Source: Chloroflexota bacterium
GTDB lineage: Bacteria > Chloroflexota > Anaerolineae > 4572-78 > J111
DNA: 11,263 nt
Assembly: GCA_003694775.1 (NCBI GenBank)
Contig: RFJV01000109.1
Coordinates: 1 to 11,263 of the forward strand
Reading direction: 5' to 3'
How positions within the stretch are numbered: position 1 is the first letter of the stretch; every line of letters begins with the position of its first letter. The notes beneath the pieces are model-generated. The model was not told where the DNA came from. It was given only the letters and a program-made list of their open reading frames with translations, and ran no database searches. The position numbers and the translations under genes were made by a program. This document shows, in pieces, positions 1 to 6,008 of this stretch.

Positions 1-40
1 ACCAACTCTCCAACTAACCAACTCACCAACTCACCAACTA
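1..40 (+). repeat. Octamer tandem array upstream of the transaldolase gene
   Basis: Five consecutive 8-bp units fill positions 1-40 in perfect register: ACCAACTC, TCCAACTA, ACCAACTC, ACCAACTC, ACCAACTA. The array ends three bases before the Shine-Dalgarno sequence of the transaldolase gene and is cut by the window edge, so its full length is unknown. The + strand contains no G, so as an mRNA leader it would be nearly unstructured. The same octamer family reappears at 4370-4457. Function is unknown. Confidence 0.9.
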
Positions 41-43
41 TTT

Positions 44-49
44 GGAGGT
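44..49 (+). promoter_or_regulatory. Ribosome binding site of the transaldolase
   Basis: GGAGGT lies 7 bases before the ATG at 57 and decides the start. A TTG at 42 is in frame but would overlap this site, so the ATG at 57 is preferred. Confidence 0.85.
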
Positions 50-56
50 AAACCTG

Positions 57-719
57 ATGAAATTCTTTCTGGATAGTGCCAAAGTAGACGAAATCAGCTA
101 TGCCCTGGAAATGTGGAATATCGACGGGGTGACCACCAACCCCCGCCACGTCAATGCGTCGGGCAAGCCGTTTATGCAGGTTATTCGCGAGATTGCCGAC
201 ATTTTCCGCGGCACCGACAAGCCGGTTTCCGTCGAAGTGAATCCCCACCATGACAAATGGCAGGACATGGTGGCCGAAGCCGAAAAACTGGCCGCCATCA
301 GTCCCAACTTTGTCATCAAACTGCCGGCCACCGAAGCCGGCTTCAAGGCCATCCCCGTTCTGGGTGAAAAAGGCATCCGAGTCAACCTGACCCTGGTCTT
401 TTCGGCCACGCAGGCCCTGCAGGCCATGCGGATGGGGGCCTACTTTGTTTCCCCCTTCATCGGCTGGAAGGAATCCAATGCCGAAGAAGTGCGCGACTTC
501 ATTGCCGACGTCACGGCCATCCGCGACAACTTTGGCTACAGCACAGAAATCATCGTTTCCGCGGTGCGGAATGGCCGCCAGATTGCCGACGCCGCGGTCA
601 CCGGCGCCGATATTGTCACCGCCGGCTTTGCCGTTTACAAAGACGCCTTCGACCATCCCTACACCCACGTGGGCCTGGGCAAATTCCAGCACTTCTGGGA
701 CCAGACCCCGTACGAATAA
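57..719 (+). CDS. sftT: Transaldolase, 6-deoxy-6-sulfofructose transaldolase (SftT) type
   Basis: A 220-residue class I aldolase/transaldolase of the short FSA/TalC type. Seen: FLDSA near the N-terminus with Asp6, DGVTTNP at 23-29, SVEVNP around 58-63, the Schiff-base lysine Lys88 in FVIKLP, and SPFIGW at 132-137. Typical sugar-phosphate members carry Arg at the end of that last motif (R in SPFVGR of transaldolases, NR in E. coli FsaA); here it is Trp137, followed by KESN. TNPRH replaces the usual TNPS. From memory, both the TNPRH and GWKE patterns occur in characterised Bacillus SF transaldolases, which bind a sulfonate rather than a phosphate. The likely reaction is SF plus glyceraldehyde-3-phosphate giving fructose-6-phosphate plus 3-sulfolactaldehyde, in the cytoplasm. 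The ATG at 57 has a good ribosome-binding site. Downstream suyAB and TauE genes support the sulfosugar role. Alternative: a generic TalC-like transaldolase or fructose-6-phosphate aldolase. Confidence 0.8.
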   Translation: MKFFLDSAKVDEISYALEMWNIDGVTTNPRHVNASGKPFMQVIREIADIFRGTDKPVSVEVNPHHDKWQDMVAEAEKLAAISPNFVIKLPATEAGFKAIPVLGEKGIRVNLTLVFSATQALQAMRMGAYFVSPFIGWKESNAEEVRDFIADVTAIRDNFGYSTEIIVSAVRNGRQIADAAVTGADIVTAGFAVYKDAFDHPYTHVGLGKFQHFWDQTPYE

Positions 720-740
720 GAGTACAGCAGTCCCGGTCGG

Positions 741-849
741 AACCGTCGGGGCGACCGGCTGGTCGCCCTACTACGGAAACCGTATTTTCACAGGGAAACC
801 CGTAGGAGCGAATAATCATTCGCCCTTACAAAACCCGTATTCTCACAGG
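741..849. repeat. Two tandem ~54-bp hairpin (REP-like) units
   Basis: Unit 1 (741-794) and unit 2 (797-849) share the same order: AACC(C)GT, a hairpin, then CCGTATT(T/C)TCACAGG (780-794 and 835-849, one mismatch). Hairpin 1 pairs GGGCGACC (749-756) with GGTCGCCC (761-768) around GGCT, with outer CCGT/ACGG pairing at 743-746 and 773-776. Hairpin 2 pairs GCGAAT (808-813) with ATTCGC (818-823) around AATC, extended by GTAGG/CTTAC with one mismatch and one G-T pair. The inner stem bases differ between units but keep pairing. Unit 2 ends inside the ribosome-binding site of the AOR gene. They resemble the short palindromic intergenic repeats common in environmental bacterial genomes. This fills the 139-base gap between transaldolase and AOR; no promoter could be supported. 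Confidence 0.75.
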
Positions 850-851
850 AG
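847..851 (+). promoter_or_regulatory. Ribosome binding site of the AOR gene
   Basis: AGGAG lies 7 bases before the ATG at 859. It supports this start over any of the in-frame codons further upstream, which lie inside the transaldolase gene and the hairpin repeats. Confidence 0.8.
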
Positions 852-858
852 TCAGTCA

Positions 859-2571
859 ATGAGTCTGAAAATCTGGCGAGCGAATGTCAGCCACCGCACC
901 GTTGTGACAGAGCCGGTTCCCCAAAGCTGGGAACGGCTGGCCGGGCGGGCCTTGATTCCTCGCATTCTGCTGGACGAAATCCCCCCCACCTGCGACCCGC
1001 TGGGGCCGTTCAACAAGCTGGTTTTTACCCCCGGTTTGCTGGTCGGCCATATGCTGTCCAGCTGTGACCGGATTTCCGTGGGCGGCAAAAGTCCGCTCAC
1101 TGGCGGGGTCAAGGAAAGCAACGCCGGCGGCACCACCGGCCTCAAGCTGGTGCATTTGGGCATCAAGGCCCTCATCATCGAAGGCGAACCGGCAGACGAA
1201 GGCTGGTATGTACTCCACCTCAGCACTGCCGGCGGTCGCTTTGACCCCGCCGACGACCTGGCCGGGCTGGGCGTGCATGAGGCGGCGGCCCGTCTGCTGG
1301 AGCGGTACGGCAAGGATGTTGCCATTGCCCTCATTGGGCCGGCGGGCGAAATGCGCATGACCTCCGCCGGCATTCAGAACCTGGACAAGGACCGCGTCCC
1401 CTCTCGCATTGCCGCCCGCGGCGGTCTGGGCGCAGTGATGGGCACCAAGCGGCTCAAGGCCGTAGTGGTCGATGCCTCTGGCGGCTCTGCCCCGCCTCTG
1501 GCCGACCCTCAGCTTTATCAGGAGGCCAAAAAACGGTATCTCAAGGCTTTGCTCAGCCACCCGCAAACCAAAGTCTACACCGACTACGGTACGTCTGCTG
1601 TGGCCGTGATGTGCAACGGCTTTGGGGCCTTGCCGGTCCGCAACTTCTCCCTGGGCCAGTACGACGCCCTGGACAAAATCAACGGCGACGCGCTGCGCGA
1701 TACCATCCTGGCCCGTGACGGGGAGGGCGATACTTCCCACGCCTGCATGCCCGGCTGTATCATCCGCAGTTCCAACTGCTTCCCCTCGCCGGAGGGCAAA
1801 GCAGTGGTGTCTCCTCTGGAATACGAAACCATCGGCCTGGTAGGCTCCAACCTGGATATCGACAGCCTGGACGACATCGCCATGCTGAACCGGGAGATGA
1901 ACGACCTGGGGGTAGACACCATCGAAATGGGGGCCGCGCTCGGTGTGGCCGTAGAAGCCGGCCTGATGGAATTTGGCGACGCCCAACGGGCGATGGAGCT
2001 TCTGCAGGAGGTGCGGCAGGGCACACCGCTGGGCCGCATCCTGGGACAGGGCGCGGCCACGGTGGGCCGGGTCTTCGGTGTGCGCCGCGTGCCGGTGGTC
2101 AAAGGGCAGGCTATCTCCGCCTACGACCCCCGCGCCATCAAGGGAACCGGTGTTACCTATGCCACCTCACCTCAGGGCGCAGACCACACCGCCGGCCTGA
2201 CCATCCGGGCCAATGTAGACCATCTGGACCCCAAGGGTCAGGCAGAACTGTCGCGCGGGGCGCAGATTAAAATGGCCGCGTACGACACCCTGGGCGCGTG
2301 CGTGTTCAGCAGTTTTGGCTTTGCCCTGGACCTGGACGCCATCCGCGACCTGCTCAAAGCTCAGTACGGCTGGGACCTGGGCACGGGGGAAGACATTCTG
2401 GACCAGTTGGGCCGGGAAACGCTCAAGCTGGAGCGGGCTTTCAACCAGGCCGCCGGCTTTACCGCCGCGGACGACCGCCTGCCGGAATGGATGACCGTTG
2501 AACCCCTGCCGCCCACCAATGCCGTGTTCGACGTACCGGAAGAAGACCTGGACGGAGTCTTCAATTGGTAG
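859..2571 (+). CDS. aor: Aldehyde:ferredoxin oxidoreductase (tungsten/molybdopterin AOR family)
   Basis: A 570-residue member of the AOR family, cytoplasmic enzymes with a tungsten (or Mo) bis-pterin and one [4Fe-4S] cluster that oxidise aldehydes to acids with ferredoxin. Seen: the N-terminal pterin-binding region with GPFNKLVFTPG, RISVGGKSPLTGG and KESNAGG (about residues 50-95), typical of the family; the mid-protein cluster segment with Cys296, Cys300 and Cys307; and the C-terminal cysteine Cys481 in DTLGACVF. As I recall related AORs, the motif reads CMPGCxIRC; here the third position is Ser304 (AGT, one base from a Cys codon) with Cys307 three residues later, so the cluster ligands may be shifted. 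Length (about 600 in the family) is slightly short but complete. The MoaD-like gene overlaps its stop codon. Context suggests sulfolactaldehyde as substrate (inference); family membership itself is secure. Confidence 0.93.
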   Translation: MSLKIWRANVSHRTVVTEPVPQSWERLAGRALIPRILLDEIPPTCDPLGPFNKLVFTPGLLVGHMLSSCDRISVGGKSPLTGGVKESNAGGTTGLKLVHLGIKALIIEGEPADEGWYVLHLSTAGGRFDPADDLAGLGVHEAAARLLERYGKDVAIALIGPAGEMRMTSAGIQNLDKDRVPSRIAARGGLGAVMGTKRLKAVVVDASGGSAPPLADPQLYQEAKKRYLKALLSHPQTKVYTDYGTSAVAVMCNGFGALPVRNFSLGQYDALDKINGDALRDTILARDGEGDTSHACMPGCIIRSSNCFPSPEGKAVVSPLEYETIGLVGSNLDIDSLDDIAMLNREMNDLGVDTIEMGAALGVAVEAGLMEFGDAQRAMELLQEVRQGTPLGRILGQGAATVGRVFGVRRVPVVKGQAISAYDPRAIKGTGVTYATSPQGADHTAGLTIRANVDHLDPKGQAELSRGAQIKMAAYDTLGACVFSSFGFALDLDAIRDLLKAQYGWDLGTGEDILDQLGRETLKLERAFNQAAGFTAADDRLPEWMTVEPLPPTNAVFDVPEEDLDGVFNW

Positions 2572-2804
2572 TGCATGTCCGGCTCTACGCCACCCTGCGC
2601 CGTCCCTCCCCCGACGGTCCCCAAAACCGGCTGTCGGTTGACCTGCCGGACGGCGCGACCGTGTCCGACCTGCTGGCCCGGCTGGGCATCGAGCAGTCAG
2701 CGGACCACGTGATGGCTATCCTGAACCATCGCCGCGTTGGGCCGGACCACCGGCTCCAGCCGGAGGACGAACTGCATCTTCTGCCGCCCATTTCGGGAGG
2801 GTAG
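2565..2804 (+). CDS. moaD: MoaD/ThiS-like sulfur carrier protein
   Basis: A 79-residue ubiquitin-fold protein: HVRLYATLRR at the N-terminus, a central PDGATVSDLLARLG segment, and a C-terminus ending in ISGG. The terminal Gly-Gly is the adenylated and thiocarboxylated end of MoaD and ThiS proteins. It overlaps the end of the AOR gene by seven bases when started at TTG 2565, which has GGAG at 2554-2557 at good spacing; a GTG at 2571, sharing its G with the AOR stop codon, is the alternative. Coupling to AOR implies that it delivers sulfur for the pterin dithiolene of the AOR cofactor, as MoaD does with MoaE. No MoaE or MoeB/MoaD-activating gene is present here, so these must be supplied from elsewhere. 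Confidence 0.85.
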   Translation: MVVHVRLYATLRRPSPDGPQNRLSVDLPDGATVSDLLARLGIEQSADHVMAILNHRRVGPDHRLQPEDELHLLPPISGG

Positions 2805-2890
2805 GTGCTTCAATGTTGAATGTTGATTCTCCGGCAAACGGGAAAATCTCATCGCCGCTACCGGCAACCTTGCGACTTGCAGACTATCGA

Positions 2891-2895
2891 AGGAG
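2891..2895 (+). promoter_or_regulatory. Ribosome binding site of the GH4 gene
   Basis: AGGAG lies 10 bases before the ATG at 2906. It favours that start over the in-frame ATG at 2813, which would add 31 residues unlike anything in the family and has no clear ribosome-binding site. Confidence 0.75.
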
Positions 2896-2905
2896 TCAAC
2901 AACCT

Positions 2906-4303
2906 ATGCCCAAACCACCCAAACTTGTCATCATCGGCGCGGGGAGCGCGGTCTTCGGCCTGAAGGCGCTGGCCAGCGTTATCCGCTCTGAGCGGCTGAA
3001 AGGAACCGAAATGTGGCTGGTCGACATTGACGAACCGGCCCTGGAGCTGATGACCCGCCTGGCAGAAATGATGAACTCGGCCTGGGGCGCGCAGATGTCT
3101 ATCCACGGCACGACCAACCGCCGTGAGGCCCTGCCCAACGCCGACTTTGTGGTCGTTTCTGTGCAGGTGGGGCCGCGGGAGGAGGTCTGGGAAAAGGACT
3201 GGCGCATCCCGCTACAGCACGGCGTCCGCCAGCCCTACGCCGAAAACAGCGGCCCCGGCGCGTTTGCCCATACCGCCCGCAACCTGCCGCTGATGATGGA
3301 CATCGCCCGCGATATGGAAGAACTGTGCCCCGATGCCTGGTATCTCAACTTCACCAACCCCCTCATCCGCCTGACCTGGGCCGTCCAGCGATACAGCCGC
3401 ATCAAGGTGGTGGGCCTGTGCCACCAGCTCAAGTGGGCCTACGCCATGGCTATGGCCATTGTGGCCGACCGGTACGGTGTGCCCATTCCCGAAGGCTTCA
3501 ACGTCCACACCAACTACTCCAACAAGCCCTTCCTGGCCCCGGTGATGGCCGCGGGGGAAAAATATCTAGACATCAAGGCCGCGGGCATCAACCACTTTAC
3601 CTGGGTGTTCGACATCCGGGACAAGGCCACCGGCGAAGACCTTTACCCCCTGGTGCGCCACCGCTGGCTGAACGAGTACCGCCGCGATTTCGAGCCGCTG
3701 ACCCGCGAACTGTTTGAAATTTTCGGCCTGATGCCCACCCCTGGCGACGCCCACCTGTGCGAGTTCCTGCCCTGGACCCACGACCCCATCGCCAAACCGT
3801 GGGAGAAGTACCACCTGGAACTGCAGGACTGGGACGGCAACCGCCGCCGGCGGGCCGACCGGCGGGCATTGGCCCGCGAAGTGGTGGAGGGCAAACGCCC
3901 CGTGGACGACCTGCGCGACCAGCCCAGTGAAGGCGTGCCGGAGATTGTCGAGGCTATCACCTTTAACGACAACTTCTACCACCACCAGCTCAACCTGCAG
4001 AACAACGGCTGTATTCCCAACCTGCCCGACGACGCCATTGTCGAAGTGCCGGGCCTCATCTCCGGACTGGGTATCCGGGGCCTGAACATGCCGCCCCTGC
4101 CGGAACCCATCGCCGAACTGTGCCGCCGCGAACTGGCCTACAGCTCCCTGGTGGTCGATGCCTGCTACCACGGCGACCGGGACCTGGCCCTGCAGGCCCT
4201 TCTGCTGGACCCGATGATTAACGATATTGACCGGGCGCGGGCTATTCTGGACGACTTCCTGACCGAGTTCGCCGAATACCTGCCCCAGTTCAATAAGAGT
4301 TAG
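2906..4303 (+). CDS. Glycoside hydrolase family 4 (NAD- and metal-dependent), candidate sulfoquinovosidase
   Basis: A 465-residue GH4 enzyme (family 440-480). Seen: Rossmann loop VIIGAGSAVFG at 8-18; VSVQVG; NFTNP at 148-152; the metal-site cysteine in GLCHQ (Cys172-His173-Gln174); the metal-site histidine in GINHF (His230); GDAHLCEF with G280 and H283; and NNGCIPNLP followed by EVPG. GH4 enzymes cleave by transient oxidation at C3 with NAD+ and need Mn2+ or a similar metal. The residues after the Cys-His pair vary with specificity; CHQ is not one of the signatures I remember for glucosidases or phosphoglucosidases. Known members recognise C6 phosphate or C6 carboxylate, so a C6 sulfonate is plausible and the context points to sulfoquinovosides. 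Alternatives are alpha-galacturonidase, alpha-glucuronidase or alpha-galactosidase. The stop codon lies in the first unit of an octamer repeat array (4298-4305). Confidence 0.9.
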   Translation: MPKPPKLVIIGAGSAVFGLKALASVIRSERLKGTEMWLVDIDEPALELMTRLAEMMNSAWGAQMSIHGTTNRREALPNADFVVVSVQVGPREEVWEKDWRIPLQHGVRQPYAENSGPGAFAHTARNLPLMMDIARDMEELCPDAWYLNFTNPLIRLTWAVQRYSRIKVVGLCHQLKWAYAMAMAIVADRYGVPIPEGFNVHTNYSNKPFLAPVMAAGEKYLDIKAAGINHFTWVFDIRDKATGEDLYPLVRHRWLNEYRRDFEPLTRELFEIFGLMPTPGDAHLCEFLPWTHDPIAKPWEKYHLELQDWDGNRRRRADRRALAREVVEGKRPVDDLRDQPSEGVPEIVEAITFNDNFYHHQLNLQNNGCIPNLPDDAIVEVPGLISGLGIRGLNMPPLPEPIAELCRRELAYSSLVVDACYHGDRDLALQALLLDPMINDIDRARAILDDFLTEFAEYLPQFNKS

Positions 4304-4369
4304 GGAGTTGGAGAGTTAGTGAGTTAGTGAGTTGGTTAGTTAGGGAGTTAGAGAGTTGATGAGTTTAAA
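4298..4369 (-). repeat. Octamer array, inverted orientation
   Basis: Nine 8-bp units in register beginning AGTT: AGTTAGGG, AGTTGGAG, AGTTAGTG twice, AGTTGGTT, AGTTAGGG, AGTTAGAG, AGTTGATG, then AGTTTAAA at the junction. These are the reverse complement of the ACTAACCA family that follows. The first unit overlaps the end of the GH4 gene and provides its last codon (AGT) and stop (TAG). The array meets the opposite array at GAGTTT-A-AAACTC (4361-4373). Confidence 0.9.
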
Positions 4370-4457
4370 ACTCCCAAACTAACCAACTAACCAACTCTCA
4401 AACTAACAAACTAACAAACTCCCAAACTAACCAACTAACCAACTAACAAACTAACAT
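4370..4457 (+). repeat. Octamer array upstream of suyA
   Basis: Eleven 8-bp units in register beginning ACT: for example ACTCCCAA, ACTAACCA, ACTAACCA, ACTCTCAA, ACTAACAA, ACTAACAA, ACTCCCAA, ACTAACCA. The + strand has no G throughout. The array ends three bases before the ribosome-binding site of suyA, the same placement as at 1-40. With the inverted array before it, a read-through transcript could fold into a long imperfect hairpin of about 70 pairs. Together the two arrays fill the 174-base gap between GH4 and suyA. Confidence 0.9.
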
Positions 4458-4460
4458 CCA

Positions 4461-4467
4461 AGGAGGT
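4461..4467 (+). promoter_or_regulatory. Strong ribosome binding site of suyA
   Basis: AGGAGGT, a near-consensus Shine-Dalgarno, lies 10 bases before the ATG at 4478 and directly follows the octamer array. Confidence 0.85.
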
Positions 4468-4477
4468 AAGAATTGTC

Positions 4478-4777
4478 ATGTCACACGGTGCATTAATGCA
4501 CGAAAAAGTTGACGACGTGGCGGTGGTCATCCAGGACGTGACCGCCGGCGACGAAGTCAAAATTGTTACCCTGGAAGGGGAAGACATGGGCGTGGTCAGA
4601 GCCGTTCAGGACATTCCCCTGGGGCATAAAATTGCCCTGCGCGATATGAGCGCCGGCAAGGAAGTTATCAAGTACGGGCGACCCATTGGCCGGGCCACCA
4701 AGGATATTGCCAAAGGCGCGCATGTCCACACCCACAACGTCCGAAGTATCAGATGGGAGGCAAGCATCGATGAATAA
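4478..4777 (+). CDS. suyA: (R)-sulfolactate sulfo-lyase small subunit (SuyA), SAF domain
   Basis: A 99-residue SAF-domain protein, the free-standing counterpart of the N-terminal domain of altronate and galactarate dehydratases. Seen: [14 protein letters not shown], then [10 protein letters not shown] at about 48-57, [10 protein letters not shown] at about 66-75, and the C-terminal [12 protein letters not shown] around 82-93. In the UxaA family the histidine-rich end lies at the active-site metal or substrate. The gene is separate from its large subunit, as in SuyAB, and the two overlap by eight bases (ATGAATAA). The role is cleavage of (R)-3-sulfolactate to pyruvate and sulfite in the cytoplasm. 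Alternative: the small subunit of a two-part altronate dehydratase; the large-subunit sequence argues against that. Confidence 0.82.
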   Translation: MSHGALMHEKVDDVAVVIQDVTAGDEVKIVTLEGEDMGVVRAVQDIPLGHKIALRDMSAGKEVIKYGRPIGRATKDIAKGAHVHTHNVRSIRWEASIDE

Positions 4778-5927
4778 GCTCAACCTCACCGGCTACCGAC
4801 GGGAAAACGGACGCGTCGGCGTCCGCAATTACGTGCTGATTATTCCGGTTGACGACATTTCCAACGCCGCGGCAGAAGGCGTGGCCTCGCTCATCCGGGG
4901 AACCTATGCCCTCACCCACCCCTACGGCCGCCTCCAGTTTGGCGAAGACCTGGAGCTGACCTTTGACACCCTCATCGGTACGGGCCGCAACCCCAACGTG
5001 GCCGCGGCGGTGGTTATCGGCATCGAACCGGAATGGACCAACCGCATCGTAGAAGGCATCGCCGAAACCGGCAAACCGGTCGCCGGCTTCAGCATCGAAC
5101 GCTACGGCGACCTGAAGACCATCGAAATGGCCGCCCGCAAGGCCAAGGAGTTCACCCAGTACGCCAGCGAACTCCAGCGCGAACCAATCGAGCTGGGCGA
5201 GCTGTGGGTCAGCGCCAAGTGCGGCGAGTCGGACACCACCCTGGGCCTGGCCTCTAACCCCACCGTGGGCCGGGTGCTGGAACGACTCATCGCTCAGGGG
5301 GCGACCGCTATCTTCGGCGAAACCAGCGAAGTAACCGGCGCAGAAGACAAGATTGCCGCCCAGTGCATCAACCAGGAAGTGGCCGACGCCTTTATGAAAA
5401 CTTTCCAGGATTACCAGGACTTCATCCTCAGCACCGGCGCCAACCTGATGGGTTCCCAGCCCACCAAGGGCAACATCCGCGGCGGCCTGACCACCATCGA
5501 GGAAAAGGCCCTGGGCAACGTAGAAAAAATGGGCCGCAACAAGGTAATGAGCGTGCTCAAGCCTGCCGAAGCGCCCAAAGGCCCCGGCCTGCACTTTATG
5601 GACACCTCCAGCGCGGCGGCAGAAATGGTCACCCTGTGTGCCGCGGCCGGGTCGGTGCTCCATTTCTTCACCACCGGCCAGGGGAACATCATCGGCAACC
5701 CGGTCATTCCGGTGATGAAGATTTCTGCCAACCCGCTCACCGTCAGCACTATGTCTGAGCACATCGACGTGGATATTACCGGCCTTCTGCGGCTGGAAAT
5801 GACTCTGGACGATGCCGCCGACAAGGTGATGGAAGTGATGGCCCGCACGGTCAACGGACGGCTGACCGCGGCCGAGGCCCTGCGCCACAACGAGTTCGTT
5901 CTGACCAAGCTCTACCGGAGCGCATAA
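4770..5927 (+). CDS. suyB: (R)-sulfolactate sulfo-lyase large subunit (SuyB), UxaA family
   Basis: A 385-residue UxaA-family catalytic subunit. Seen: [15 protein letters not shown] at about 6-20, [36 protein letters not shown] with Cys151, [31 protein letters not shown] in the middle, [21 protein letters not shown], and [13 protein letters not shown]. Classic altronate dehydratases have CGGSD and a GC-containing HGxGC segment; here the first reads CGESD and the second HPYGRLQFG. From memory, these differences and the DDISNAA, QPTKGNI and SEHIDVD patterns are those of SuyB. The start at ATG 4770 has GGGAGG at 4755-4760. The enzyme releases sulfite, which fits the TauE/SafE gene downstream. I have no alignment, so altronate-type activity cannot be wholly excluded. 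Confidence 0.82.
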   Translation: MNKLNLTGYRRENGRVGVRNYVLIIPVDDISNAAAEGVASLIRGTYALTHPYGRLQFGEDLELTFDTLIGTGRNPNVAAAVVIGIEPEWTNRIVEGIAETGKPVAGFSIERYGDLKTIEMAARKAKEFTQYASELQREPIELGELWVSAKCGESDTTLGLASNPTVGRVLERLIAQGATAIFGETSEVTGAEDKIAAQCINQEVADAFMKTFQDYQDFILSTGANLMGSQPTKGNIRGGLTTIEEKALGNVEKMGRNKVMSVLKPAEAPKGPGLHFMDTSSAAAEMVTLCAAAGSVLHFFTTGQGNIIGNPVIPVMKISANPLTVSTMSEHIDVDITGLLRLEMTLDDAADKVMEVMARTVNGRLTAAEALRHNEFVLTKLYRSA

Positions 5928-5941
5928 ATCCTCCTCTTTTT

Positions 5942-5975
5942 CCCGCCGGCCGGACAAATTTGTCTGGCCGGCGGG
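5942..5975. terminator. Hairpin downstream of suyB, likely terminator
   Basis: CCCGCCGGCCGGAC (5942-5955) pairs with GTCTGGCCGGCGGG (5962-5975), 14 pairs including one G-T, around the loop AAATTT. It starts 15 bases after the suyB stop codon. The downstream sequence has only short T runs; a CTCTTTTT tract precedes it, which on the other strand would be an A-tract. It probably ends or attenuates the suyAB transcript and protects its 3' end; some read-through into the next gene is possible. Confidence 0.65.
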
Positions 5976-6008
5976 CCGTTTACTTTCTGATGCCCATCCC
6001 GGAGGCCT

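Noticed and set aside
741..849. Insertion sequence remnant with target duplication
   Set aside because: The 15-bp direct repeats belong to two tandem copies of one hairpin unit; there is no transposase fragment.
445..858. An N-terminal extension of the AOR frame reaching back into the transaldolase gene
   Set aside because: It would overlap the transaldolase in another frame and run through the hairpin repeats; the ATG at 859 has a proper ribosome-binding site and gives a normal AOR N-terminus.
2813..2905. Earlier ATG for the GH4 gene at 2813
   Set aside because: The added 31 residues precede the usual GH4 N-terminal strand and there is no good ribosome-binding site; AGGAG at 2891-2895 marks ATG 2906.
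4298..4457. CRISPR array
   Set aside because: The repeats are contiguous 8-bp units with no spacers, and no cas genes are present.
4478..5927. Split altronate dehydratase (UxaA) for uronate breakdown
   Set aside because: The family is right, but CGESD in place of CGGSD, the HPYGRLQFG segment, separate subunits and the TauE neighbour fit sulfolactate sulfo-lyase better; no uxuA, uxaB, kdgK or kdgA genes are nearby.
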